In this document: piece after piece, positions 7,796 through 14,825 of the stretch
How positions within the stretch are numbered: the stretch's first letter is position 1
How the letters are laid out: each line of letters opens with the position of its first letter
NCBI GenBank assembly: GCA_944320865.1
Contig: CALUJC010000012.1
Location: 1 to 64,000 of the forward strand
Source of the DNA: an uncultured Bacteroides sp.
GTDB lineage: Bacteria; Bacteroidota; Bacteroidia; Bacteroidales; Bacteroidaceae
Direction: 5' to 3'
DNA: 64,000 bases
Position numbers and translations under genes: made by a program
Notes under the pieces: generated by a model
The model's database searches: none
Seen by the model: only the letters and a program-made list of their open reading frames with translations
What the model was told of the DNA's origin: nothing

Positions 7796-8368
7796 CTATA
7801 TTTCGTCCAGCCCCCTGCGCTTGTTTTCTTTCAGCCGCTTGAAGTGGCTGGGCGTCAGCCCGGTCACTTGCTTGAATTGCGTGCTGAGGTAGGCGGCGCT
7901 CGAGTAGCCCAGCCGGTCGGCTATCTCGTTCAGGGTCAGTTCGTCGTACACCAGCAGTTCCTTGGCGCGCTCTATCTTTTGGGCGATGAAGTAGTGTTCG
8001 ATGGTGGTGCCCGTGGTTTCGGAGAATAGCTTGCTCAGCGCACTGTAGTCGCGGTGCAGGCGGTCGGACAGGTAACCGGACAGGTTGGCTTTTGGCTGAC
8101 TGTCGCGGTAATGCACCAGGTCGATGACGGCGGTCTTTATTTGTTCCACCAGCCAGGCGCGTGGGTCGTCCAGCAGCTCGAAGCCCAGTGCCTGCAAGGC
8201 TTCGGCCACGAGGTGGCGGCGGTCTTCGTCCAGTGGTTCGGGCAGCACGGCGGTGCCCAGCTCTACCGACAAGGGAGGCAGACCGAGGCCTTCCAGGCAT
8301 TGCCGCACGGCCATGATGCAGCGCGGGCAGACCATGTTTTTGATGTGGAGTGTCCTTATTTCCTTCAT
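7796..8368 (-). CDS. AraC-family regulator with N-terminal HMA-like metal domain
   Basis: A 190-residue two-domain regulator. Residues about 5-65 resemble a heavy-metal-associated domain, with NMVCPRC (Cys14 and Cys17) and the following helix AVRQCLEGLGL. Residues about 95-185 are an AraC DNA-binding domain with two helix-turn-helices (LTLNEIADRLGYSSAAYLSTQFKQVTGLTPSHFKR). The simplest reading is a copper or other soft-metal sensor that binds metal through CxxC and controls copA, which starts 132 bp downstream. It is shorter than classical AraC proteins because the cupin sensor is replaced. Its ATG overlaps the stop of the beta-propeller gene (ATGA). Which metal it binds, and whether it activates or represses, cannot be read here. 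Confidence 0.85.
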   Translation of the reverse strand: MKEIRTLHIKNMVCPRCIMAVRQCLEGLGLPPLSVELGTAVLPEPLDEDRRHLVAEALQALGFELLDDPRAWLVEQIKTAVIDLVHYRDSQPKANLSGYLSDRLHRDYSALSKLFSETTGTTIEHYFIAQKIERAKELLVYDELTLNEIADRLGYSSAAYLSTQFKQVTGLTPSHFKRLKENKRRGLDEI

Positions 8369-9588
8369 AGCTGCGCGTTGCTCTTTATCTTTCCTACAAA
8401 CAGATAGGTGTTGTCGTCCGGGTCGATGGTGCTTTTCAGTTCCTCCAGGCGGGAGCGTGTTTTGTCGTCTGTCTTGGAGGAAGAGAGCAGTTCTTCCACT
8501 TGTACCAGCAGGTCGCCCGGGTCGATGGCATAGGCAAAGTGGCCTTTTTTGAAGTAGTAGAAAGCATCAACTACAGCAGAGTTTTCTATAAGGTCATTGA
8601 AGAAACGCACGAAGGCTCCTTTGCCGGTGTGTTTATCCATGAGAACACAGGCACGGCGGGAGGGGAAGCCTACGGTGGAGTGGTCCGTCTGCTGATATTG
8701 CATTTGCAGAATGATGTCCATCAGATAGTGGTCGGGCAGTTCCAGATAGCTGTGCATATGCTTATCGTTGGGCTGTTGCAGGGTAAGCATGGGGGCAAAA
8801 TGCTGTTCCTCGGGCAGGTAGTGGAACAGGGTGTCGTCTTTGGCTTCCCAATATTGTATGGTAAAGTCGAATACGCCCGGCACGTTGTCTGTATTGGCTA
8901 TCTCGTTGCTGAAATCCGGTATGACGGAGTAGGGGGCGGCATCCACCCGGTGCAGCACGTTGCCCTTAAAGTCTTGCTGCCACACCACGGATGCGCCTTC
9001 GATGTCGCTGAATGGAAGCATGCCTACGGTGACTGTCTGCTTTCCCGGGTCTACGGTAAATACGCCTTTGGGCACATACGTAGGTAGCGGGATGGGGTGC
9101 TGGTACTTTCCCTGCATGTTGTAGGCAAGCAGGTTTTGTGTCATCCAAGGCATGAGGTAGATGCACTGGTTGGCCTCGTCTATTTGGGCATCATACACAA
9201 AGGTATATTCTCCGGGGCCTTGTCCAACGCCTCCGATGTTGCAAAGGTAACGCCCGTTTTTATCGAACAGATGGCAAGGCTCATTCATTCCGCCGCCTAT
9301 GATGAAGTAATTGTCGAATGCCATCAGCGGATATCCTTTGGTCAGTGCCTCCTCCCTGTTGTCCAGCCTCACCATTCGGAAGTCGTCCAGCAACTTGCTC
9401 AGCGGCACGTCGATAGTGTCTTTCACCCGGTCAATGTGCAGCACGCTGACGGGGCCTGAGGGGGTGTCTTCCACGGTAAGTACTTCCGGGCAGTCGGCCA
9501 GCGTCTTCCCGCCGGAGGGGGAGGAACCGCTGCATGCGCCTAAGGCCAGGGTGAGGCCTAAGGCGAGGGAGAACAATGTAGTCTTCAT
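8365..9588 (-). CDS. Six-bladed beta-propeller lipoprotein
   Basis: A 407-residue secreted lipoprotein: signal peptide ending in the lipobox LGAC (Cys about 19), then a repetitive beta-rich protein of the Bacteroides '6-bladed beta-propeller' type. The typical stretch is HLFDKNGRYLCNIGGVGQGPGEYTF, followed by PMLTLQQ and further blades. Function is not known for this family; many members sit beside regulators or uptake genes. The last codon and stop overlap the start of the metal-responsive AraC regulator, so the two are translationally coupled. A link to copper handling is an inference from position only. Confidence 0.8.
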   Translation of the reverse strand: MKTTLFSLALGLTLALGACSGSSPSGGKTLADCPEVLTVEDTPSGPVSVLHIDRVKDTIDVPLSKLLDDFRMVRLDNREEALTKGYPLMAFDNYFIIGGGMNEPCHLFDKNGRYLCNIGGVGQGPGEYTFVYDAQIDEANQCIYLMPWMTQNLLAYNMQGKYQHPIPLPTYVPKGVFTVDPGKQTVTVGMLPFSDIEGASVVWQQDFKGNVLHRVDAAPYSVIPDFSNEIANTDNVPGVFDFTIQYWEAKDDTLFHYLPEEQHFAPMLTLQQPNDKHMHSYLELPDHYLMDIILQMQYQQTDHSTVGFPSRRACVLMDKHTGKGAFVRFFNDLIENSAVVDAFYYFKKGHFAYAIDPGDLLVQVEELLSSSKTDDKTRSRLEELKSTIDPDDNTYLFVGKIKSNAQL

Positions 9589-9686
9589 GTTGAAATAGCT
9601 TTAGAGTTTTGCGGTGGAAAGTTAGGAATTAATTGCTGAAAATCAAAGAGCCCGGCCCTTGTTTTTTAGCCTTCTATGTCCCGCTT

Positions 9687-9752
9687 GGTGGCGTAGTATC
9701 GCCAGCGCGGTAGCGATACTACGCTTGGTCGGTAGCGATACTAAGCTACCGG
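9687..9752. repeat. Short-word array B (22-bp pitch)
   Basis: Three 22-bp units start at 9687, 9709 and 9731, each beginning GGTRGCG. The core GCGATACTA occurs at 9713 and 9735, and its inverse TAGTATCGC at 9694. The last unit runs over the stop codon of the MATE transporter. The core word is shared with array C, 8 kb away. Confidence 0.8.
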
Positions 9753-11059
9753 AAGGCCTTTCCAACCATTGTCCGGCTCAAGCAGGTCAGCACGATGCCG
9801 CGCGTGGCGAGGTAGGCAATGAAGGCCAGCCACAGGGCGTGGTTGCCAAGGGATGCCCGCAGGCCGAGGTAGAGGGCAAAGAAGCAGGCGGTCGCCACGG
9901 CCATGGAGGCCAGCATGCCGCGCGTGGCGGTGGCGCCGATGAAGATGCCGTCCCACGTGAAGGCGGCCACGCCCGCCGCAGGGATGGCGATGGCCCAGTA
10001 GAAGTAGTCCTGCGAGGCGGCAATCACCTCCCGCTCGTCGGTGAGCAGGTCCAGGAAGGCCTCCCCGCCCACGGCGTAGAGCAGGGTGAAGGCTGCCGCC
10101 ATGCCTGCCCCCCATAGGAAGAGGCGGCGCATGGTGAGGCGGAAGGCCGACAGGTTTCGTGCGCCGATGTGCCGCCCGCTTAGGGCCTCGCCCGCGTAGG
10201 CAAAGCCGTCCATCACGTAGGAGAACAGGGTGAACAGCTGCATCAGCAGTGTGTTGACGGCCAGCACCACGTCGCCCTGCGCAGCTCCGGCCGAGGTGAA
10301 GAACATCGTTACCGCCACAAGGCAGAGCGTGCGCAGGAAAATGTCGCGGTTCACCCGGAAGAAGCGTGCCAGAGCCTCGCGTTGCCACACCCTGCGCCAT
10401 GCCTGCCGGATGTACTTGCGCAACCGCCCGTAGCTTGCCAGCCAAAGTCCCAGCCCCATCAGCAGGCCCGCCCATTGCGCCACCAGCGTGCCCAGGGCCA
10501 CGCCCTCTACCTTCATGCCGCCGAAGTACACGAAGGACAGGCTGGCGGCGATGTTCACCACGTTTTGCGTGATGGCTACCAGCATGGGGATGCGCGAGTT
10601 CTGCATGCCCAAGTACCACCCCGTCAGCCCGTACAGACCCAGCATGGCCGGCGCTCCCCATACGCAGATGTGGAAATAAGTGGCAGCCCACCGGGCCACC
10701 TCGCCTGTAGGGTGGATAAGCAGGAAGGCCGTCTGGCGGATGGGTACCTGCAAGGCCAGCAGTGCCAGTGCCACCGCCCCGGCGATGAGGAGCGAGCGCA
10801 GCAGCAGGCACACGGCTTCCGTCAGGTCGCGACGGCCGAGGGCCTGCGCCGTCAGTCCGCTGGTGCCCATGCGCAGGAAGGCAAACAGCCAGTAGATGAT
10901 GTTGAACATCAGTCCGCCCACGGCAATGGCTCCGATGTAGGCGGGCGAGCCCAAGTGCCCCACGATGGCCACATCCACCAGTCCCAGCAGCGGGACGGTG
11001 ATGTTGCTCACGATGGAGGGCAGGGCTATGCGGAGTATTTGGCGGTCGGCGGCTGTCAT
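9746..11059 (-). CDS. MATE family efflux transporter (DinF-like)
   Basis: A 437-residue polytopic inner-membrane protein with about twelve hydrophobic segments and the MATE/DinF pattern: ALPSIVSNITVPLLGLVDVAIVGHLG at the N-terminus, GTSGLTAQALGRRDL after helix 2, and the internally repeated YAGEALSGRHIGARN in the second half. MATE proteins export organic cations or drugs in exchange for H+ or Na+. Nothing shows the substrate. It is last in a run yraN-birA-lipoprotein-MATE with short gaps (18 bp to the gene before), so is probably cotranscribed. Its stop codon lies within repeat array B. Confidence 0.9.
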   Translation of the reverse strand: MTAADRQILRIALPSIVSNITVPLLGLVDVAIVGHLGSPAYIGAIAVGGLMFNIIYWLFAFLRMGTSGLTAQALGRRDLTEAVCLLLRSLLIAGAVALALLALQVPIRQTAFLLIHPTGEVARWAATYFHICVWGAPAMLGLYGLTGWYLGMQNSRIPMLVAITQNVVNIAASLSFVYFGGMKVEGVALGTLVAQWAGLLMGLGLWLASYGRLRKYIRQAWRRVWQREALARFFRVNRDIFLRTLCLVAVTMFFTSAGAAQGDVVLAVNTLLMQLFTLFSYVMDGFAYAGEALSGRHIGARNLSAFRLTMRRLFLWGAGMAAAFTLLYAVGGEAFLDLLTDEREVIAASQDYFYWAIAIPAAGVAAFTWDGIFIGATATRGMLASMAVATACFFALYLGLRASLGNHALWLAFIAYLATRGIVLTCLSRTMVGKAFR

Positions 11060-11077
11060 GTGAAAGAGGAATGTGGT

Positions 11078-11482
11078 TTACTGTCCCCGAAAGTTAACGT
11101 ATGTGCCGTTCAGCAGGCATGAAAAGAGGTCGTAGTCCAGATATACCTGGTCCATGTAGAGGATCCCCCCTCCCGGATAGCTCAGGGTCAGGGAGTTTTG
11201 CAGGCTGTTGCTCCACTGCCAGTAGAATTCGTAACGCTCTTCCCATACTTCGCCATAGTAGTCGTATAGCAGCGATTCTTCACCCCTCCCGTCTGTGTAA
11301 AAGATGATTTGGTGATTGACCAACGAACCGTCGGCCTCGGTATAAATGCCTTCCCACAGGTGGTTGCACAGCGCCCACGTACTGTTTTCACCGTAAGGCG
11401 GATAATCACCTCCCTTTACTACGCAGCCTTGTAGGGTAGCAAGCAGGGTCAGTATGCAGAAGATATGAATGGCCTTTTTCAT
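11078..11482 (-). CDS. Small lipoprotein of unknown function
   Basis: A 134-residue protein with a signal peptide and lipobox LQGC (Cys about 20). The mature part is rich in Tyr and Trp (YDYYGEVWEERYEFYWQW) and looks like a small beta-sheet domain, as in short lipocalin-like or META-like Bacteroides lipoproteins; I do not recognise a specific family. It lies between birA (23 bp upstream) and the MATE gene (18 bp downstream) on the same strand. Confidence 0.7.
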   Translation of the reverse strand: MKKAIHIFCILTLLATLQGCVVKGGDYPPYGENSTWALCNHLWEGIYTEADGSLVNHQIIFYTDGRGEESLLYDYYGEVWEERYEFYWQWSNSLQNSLTLSYPGGGILYMDQVYLDYDLFSCLLNGTYVNFRGQ

Positions 11483-11505
11483 TGATAAGTTGCACGGTTG
11501 GCGGG

Positions 11506-12270
11506 TTACAACAGGTATTGTACTTCCTTGAACAGGTATTTACGGATGCGCCCCGCCTCGTCCTCCAGCACAAAGCGGCCGTCCGGCTCTACGTCGGCCA
11601 GGCGGGCACGGAATGTGCCGTCGGCATCGCGGTAGGGGTGGAACCCCGTGTTGCGGTAGAGGGCGGCGGCATAGCGGGCGGCTATCTTGGCGGGATATTC
11701 CCCATCCGGCTCCGCACGCAGTTGTTCGTAGTAGGCATGTACCCGTGCCAGGATGTTCGTCAGGATGTCCGGAATGCTGTGCCTTTGTCCGGTGATTTGC
11801 ATCAGCGATACGGGGTTGGGGGCGTCGCTGTGGAAGGCTTCTTGGTTGATGTTGACGCCTATGCCGGCAATGCAGCAGCCTATTTTGTTCCCCTCGAGGT
11901 CGTTCTCCAGGAGCATGCCGCATATTTTGCGGTCCTGCCAATAGATGTCGTTGGGCCACTTGATGCGGATGCCGTCGGCGTAGGTGTCCAGCTCTTCCTT
12001 GACGGCCAAGGCGGTGATTTGCGACAGGAGGAACTGCCGCCGTGCCTCCAGGAACGTGGGGCGCAGCACGAAGCTGAACAGCAGGTTCTCGCCGGGGGCC
12101 GACTCCCAGTGGTTGCCGCGCTGGCCTTTCCCCGCGCTTTGGAATGCGGCGATGACTGTGGTGTACTCCGCCACCTCGTTTTCTTGGCAGAGGCGGGCAA
12201 GGTGGTTGCTGGTCGAGTCGGTTTCATCCAACGTAATCAGCGGGAATGTAAAGGGTTCAGGGTAGCACAT
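11506..12270 (-). CDS. birA: Biotin--[acetyl-CoA-carboxylase] ligase
   Basis: A 254-residue biotin protein ligase, which activates biotin with ATP and attaches it to carboxylase carrier domains. Visible are DETDSTSNHLARL near the N-terminus, the biotin/ATP loop QSAGKGQRGNHWES, IKWPNDIYW, then CGMLLEN and GIGVNINQ. The C-terminal SH3-like domain follows. There is no N-terminal helix-turn-helix, so it is the non-regulatory (group I) type. It follows yraN after 14 bp and precedes a lipoprotein gene. Confidence 0.92.
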   Translation of the reverse strand: MCYPEPFTFPLITLDETDSTSNHLARLCQENEVAEYTTVIAAFQSAGKGQRGNHWESAPGENLLFSFVLRPTFLEARRQFLLSQITALAVKEELDTYADGIRIKWPNDIYWQDRKICGMLLENDLEGNKIGCCIAGIGVNINQEAFHSDAPNPVSLMQITGQRHSIPDILTNILARVHAYYEQLRAEPDGEYPAKIAARYAAALYRNTGFHPYRDADGTFRARLADVEPDGRFVLEDEAGRIRKYLFKEVQYLL

Positions 12271-12284
12271 ATAATATGGTTTTA

Positions 12285-12650
12285 TCAGAACATGGGGGGG
12301 TAGAAGGCATTTTCGATATGCTCTATCCGGAAATTGTCTTTACTGCCAATGGCGGTCATGATGTCGAAACGGACAGGCAGGTCTATATTGAAGTGTTTGA
12401 TGTAGGCATCGGCGGCCACGACAATATGGCGCACTTTTTTCCAATTGACTGCATCTTGCGGTGCAATGCAAGTGTTGGCAGCGCGGGTCTTTACCTCCAC
12501 GATTACCAGTTCGTTGTCTTTGGTGGCTACGATGTCCAGTTCCAAATGGTTCTTGTGCCAGTTACGGTGCAGGATGGTGTAACCGTGTGCTGTCAGATGG
12601 GCGGCAGCGGCATCTTCACCAGCCTTGCCTAATGCGTTATGTATGGCCAT
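12285..12650 (-). CDS. YraN/UPF0102 endonuclease-like protein
   Basis: A 121-residue UPF0102 protein. LGKAGEDAAAAHLTAHGY and the nuclease-like motif HLELDIVATKDNELVIVEVKTR (Asp and Glu-x-Lys of a restriction-endonuclease fold) are all present. The cellular role is uncertain; a nucleic-acid processing role is inferred from the fold. The start at 12650 follows a TACTTTTG box at 12672-12679 (minus). First gene of the yraN-birA-lipoprotein-MATE run. Confidence 0.88.
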   Translation of the reverse strand: MAIHNALGKAGEDAAAAHLTAHGYTILHRNWHKNHLELDIVATKDNELVIVEVKTRAANTCIAPQDAVNWKKVRHIVVAADAYIKHFNIDLPVRFDIMTAIGSKDNFRIEHIENAFYPPMF

Positions 12651-12671
12651 GTGTTTTATGTTTAATGGAGG

Positions 12672-12679
12672 CAAAAGTA
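12672..12679 (-). promoter_or_regulatory. -7 box of the yraN-birA run
   Basis: TACTTTTG on the minus strand, 21 nt before the yraN ATG. It abuts the terminator of the gene upstream. Confidence 0.6.
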
Positions 12680-12689
12680 CGGTTTTGTC

Positions 12690-12747
12690 TGAAAAAAACG
12701 CGGATTGTCGCGAGGCTTTTTTGTAGCCTTTACGATAATCCGCGTTT
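12690..12747 (-). terminator. Intrinsic terminator of the 3-keto-sugar operon
   Basis: A long hairpin with arms 12696-12710 and 12733-12747 (AACGCGGATT against AATCCGCGTT) and an inner GC-rich stem. Read on the minus strand it is followed by a run of seven T. It lies about 45 bp after the isomerase stop at 12793. Confidence 0.85.
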
Positions 12748-12792
12748 CAATATAAGATTTGCCTGCTTCCTTTGTGTAAGTACTGGCAATTC

Positions 12793-13701
12793 CTACTTAC
12801 TGTAGGATGCTTTCACAAAAGGAACTTGCAGCAGGTAGTCCAAGCTTTGCTTGATGCTCTCCATGACGGGAACGCTGTAATGTTCTATCTCGGCTACAAC
12901 ATCCTGTACGCCGGCGGTAGTGGCATTGCGGAAGATGGCATCGTAGCCTACCATTCCACTTTGTCCAATCTCGCGATGGTCTTTGAGGTGCAGCATCTTG
13001 AAACGGCCCGGGTATTTGTTGAAATAGTCTACGGGACTGTTTTGGCCGCGCACTACCCAATATACATCCATTTGAAAGAATACGTATTCGGGATTGGTGT
13101 GCGTCAGCATATAGTCGTACATCACTTCCTTGTCTTCTACCTTTTGGAATTCATGGTTGTGATTGTGATAGCCATATTGCAGACCGGCAGCTTGGCATCG
13201 TTTCCCTATTTCGTTGAAGTAGTCGCAGTAAGTCTGGAGGTCCTTTACGGTTTTAGGAACCGATAGCCAGGGAGTAACAATGTACTTCATGCCTGCAGCC
13301 TTATGGTCGGCAATACACTGGTCCCACCATTTCAACGCTTCGGTAAGGTTGCCAGAAGCCAGTTCCTGGTCAGTCAGCGCACGGGTGGTGTGCGAGGAGA
13401 GCACCTTCATGCCTGCAGCCTCTACAGCCTGCTTGAATTCTTGTGGCGTTTTGCCATAAAACTTCCCGTCGTTGTAGTTGGCGGCCTCTACCGAAGTATA
13501 ACCCATGTCGGCAAGTTGCTTCAAGACGGTTTCCAGTTGGCTGTTGTCTTTCAGCAGGTCTCTTGCAGAGTAGAGCTGGATGCAAACTTCCTTGGCCGCA
13601 GGTTGTGCCGTTTCAGCAGCCTGCCCGCCACTTGGCTTTGTGGTGCACGAAGCCAGTGGCAAGGCTAAACTGAGTGCTAAGGTGTAAATCAACTTTTTCA
13701 T
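12793..13701 (-). CDS. Sugar phosphate isomerase/epimerase-like TIM-barrel lipoprotein
   Basis: A 302-residue exported lipoprotein (lipobox LASC, Cys about 19) with an AP-endonuclease-2 type TIM barrel: VCIQLYSARDLL, GYTSVEAANY, YGYHNHNHEF with metal-binding His, FQMDVYWVVRG and KMLHLKDH. The fold binds a divalent metal and isomerises or eliminates sugars. It follows the DUF1080 hydrolase after only 14 bp and precedes a terminator, so it is the last gene of an operon with a Gfo/Idh dehydrogenase. This trio matches Bacteroides clusters that degrade glycosides through 3-keto intermediates. Its exact step there is inferred. Confidence 0.85.
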   Translation of the reverse strand: MKKLIYTLALSLALPLASCTTKPSGGQAAETAQPAAKEVCIQLYSARDLLKDNSQLETVLKQLADMGYTSVEAANYNDGKFYGKTPQEFKQAVEAAGMKVLSSHTTRALTDQELASGNLTEALKWWDQCIADHKAAGMKYIVTPWLSVPKTVKDLQTYCDYFNEIGKRCQAAGLQYGYHNHNHEFQKVEDKEVMYDYMLTHTNPEYVFFQMDVYWVVRGQNSPVDYFNKYPGRFKMLHLKDHREIGQSGMVGYDAIFRNATTAGVQDVVAEIEHYSVPVMESIKQSLDYLLQVPFVKASYSK

Positions 13702-13715
13702 GAATGTTTAAGTCT

Positions 13716-14594
13716 TTAGTCGAGTATTTTCACACGGATGTTGCGGAACCAGATGTCGTCGCCGTGGTCTTGCAGGCCGATGTAGCCCTCGTGGTTGGGG
13801 CCGCCGCAGTTGTTCAGCAGTTCAAAGGCCAGGGGCCATGCTGTTTCGCTGAACTTGCTGGCCTGAAGCATGTCGGTCCACTGCTTGGTCCAGAGGTGGT
13901 ACTCCAGCACGTTCTGGTCGTTCTGTCCGTGTACCACGGTGCCTTTGTAGACCATGATTTTGGCCTTGTTCCATTCGCCGAAGGGTTTGGCGTTCTGCGG
14001 CTTGGCGGGAATCATGTCGTACAGCGAGGCCGACTGGCGGTTGTTGTCCTTGCCCAGCTTGGCGTCGGGGTGGTTCTCGTTGTCCAGCAACTGGTACTCG
14101 GGTGCGGAGATGTAGATGGGCTCCAGCACTTCCTTGCCGTCGGCGCCTTTGGACATGACTTCCTGTGCCAGGTAGAGGATACCGGAGTTGCCTCCCTTGG
14201 ATATCTTCCACTCGAACTCCAGCTCGAAGTTCTTGAACTTGTGCGAGAAGATGAGGTCGCCGCCGTCGGCCACTTGTGCCTCGCCGCCGCCGCTGCCGTT
14301 GAACTTCAGGCAGCCGTCTTCTACTACCCAGCGTGCGGGTGCGGTGTCCTTGCCGTATCCGCGCCAGCCTTTCATCGACTTGCCGTCGAAGATGACGTAG
14401 TATCCGTCCTTATCTTTGGTGAACTCGTCGAGGTTGACTTGCGGGTTGTCCAGTACGCGGTATTCGGGCATGGCGTTTTCAGTTTTGGTCTGTGCTTCGT
14501 CGGCGTTGGCCTGTTGTTTCTTCTGGCCGCCACCGCAGGCTGCCAGCGAGCCTGCGGCTACGATGCAGGCCAAGGTGTAGATTGTTTTCTTCAT
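13716..14594 (-). CDS. DUF1080 lipoprotein, 3-keto-disaccharide hydrolase-like
   Basis: A 292-residue lipoprotein (lipobox LAAC, followed by GGGQKK). It belongs to DUF1080, a jelly-roll fold now linked to hydrolysis of 3-keto-glycosides. Family motifs are visible: YYVIFDGKSMKGWRGYG, DLIFSHKFKNFELEFEWKIS, GGNSGILYL, EYQLLDNENHPDAK and the C-terminal GYIGLQDHGDDIWFRNIRVK. It would cleave sugars oxidised by the neighbouring dehydrogenase. Translation could nominally start further upstream at 14756, but that extension merely translates the palindromic repeats of array D as a Pro/Leu repeat; the ATG at 14594 starts a perfect lipoprotein signal. Confidence 0.88.
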   Translation of the reverse strand: MKKTIYTLACIVAAGSLAACGGGQKKQQANADEAQTKTENAMPEYRVLDNPQVNLDEFTKDKDGYYVIFDGKSMKGWRGYGKDTAPARWVVEDGCLKFNGSGGGEAQVADGGDLIFSHKFKNFELEFEWKISKGGNSGILYLAQEVMSKGADGKEVLEPIYISAPEYQLLDNENHPDAKLGKDNNRQSASLYDMIPAKPQNAKPFGEWNKAKIMVYKGTVVHGQNDQNVLEYHLWTKQWTDMLQASKFSETAWPLAFELLNNCGGPNHEGYIGLQDHGDDIWFRNIRVKILD

Positions 14595-14656
14595 GTTGTT
14601 GGTTATTAATTGATTAGTATGTGTTATGCAGATGCTCCCCGGAGGGGGCTGATTCT

Positions 14657-14824
14657 CCACTATTAGTGGAGGCTGCCGGTCCACTAGTAGTGGAGGGGCT
14701 GTCGCCACTAATAGTGGAGGAGTAACTGCCACTAATAGTGGAGGAACTGTCGCCACTATTAGTGGAGAATCGGTTGCCTCTATAGAGGAGTTTCCGGCTC
14801 CTCCGTAGTGGCCGTCCGGTGCCG
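14657..14824. repeat. Palindromic short-word array D (24-bp pitch)
   Basis: Seven units with an exact 24-bp pitch start at 14657, 14681, 14705, 14729, 14753, 14777 and 14801. The first five carry the 13-bp palindrome CCACTAWTAGTGG (one has a central G); the sixth is CCTCTATAGAGG and the seventh is decayed. An 11-bp variable gap separates the words. The array fills the gap between the dehydrogenase stop (1 bp away) and the DUF1080 gene. Confidence 0.9.
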
Positions 14825-14825
14825 T

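Noticed and set aside
14595-14756. In-frame N-terminal extension of the DUF1080 gene with a Pro/Leu-rich repeat peptide
   Set aside because: It is only the translation of the palindromic repeats of array D; the ATG at 14594 starts a proper lipoprotein signal.
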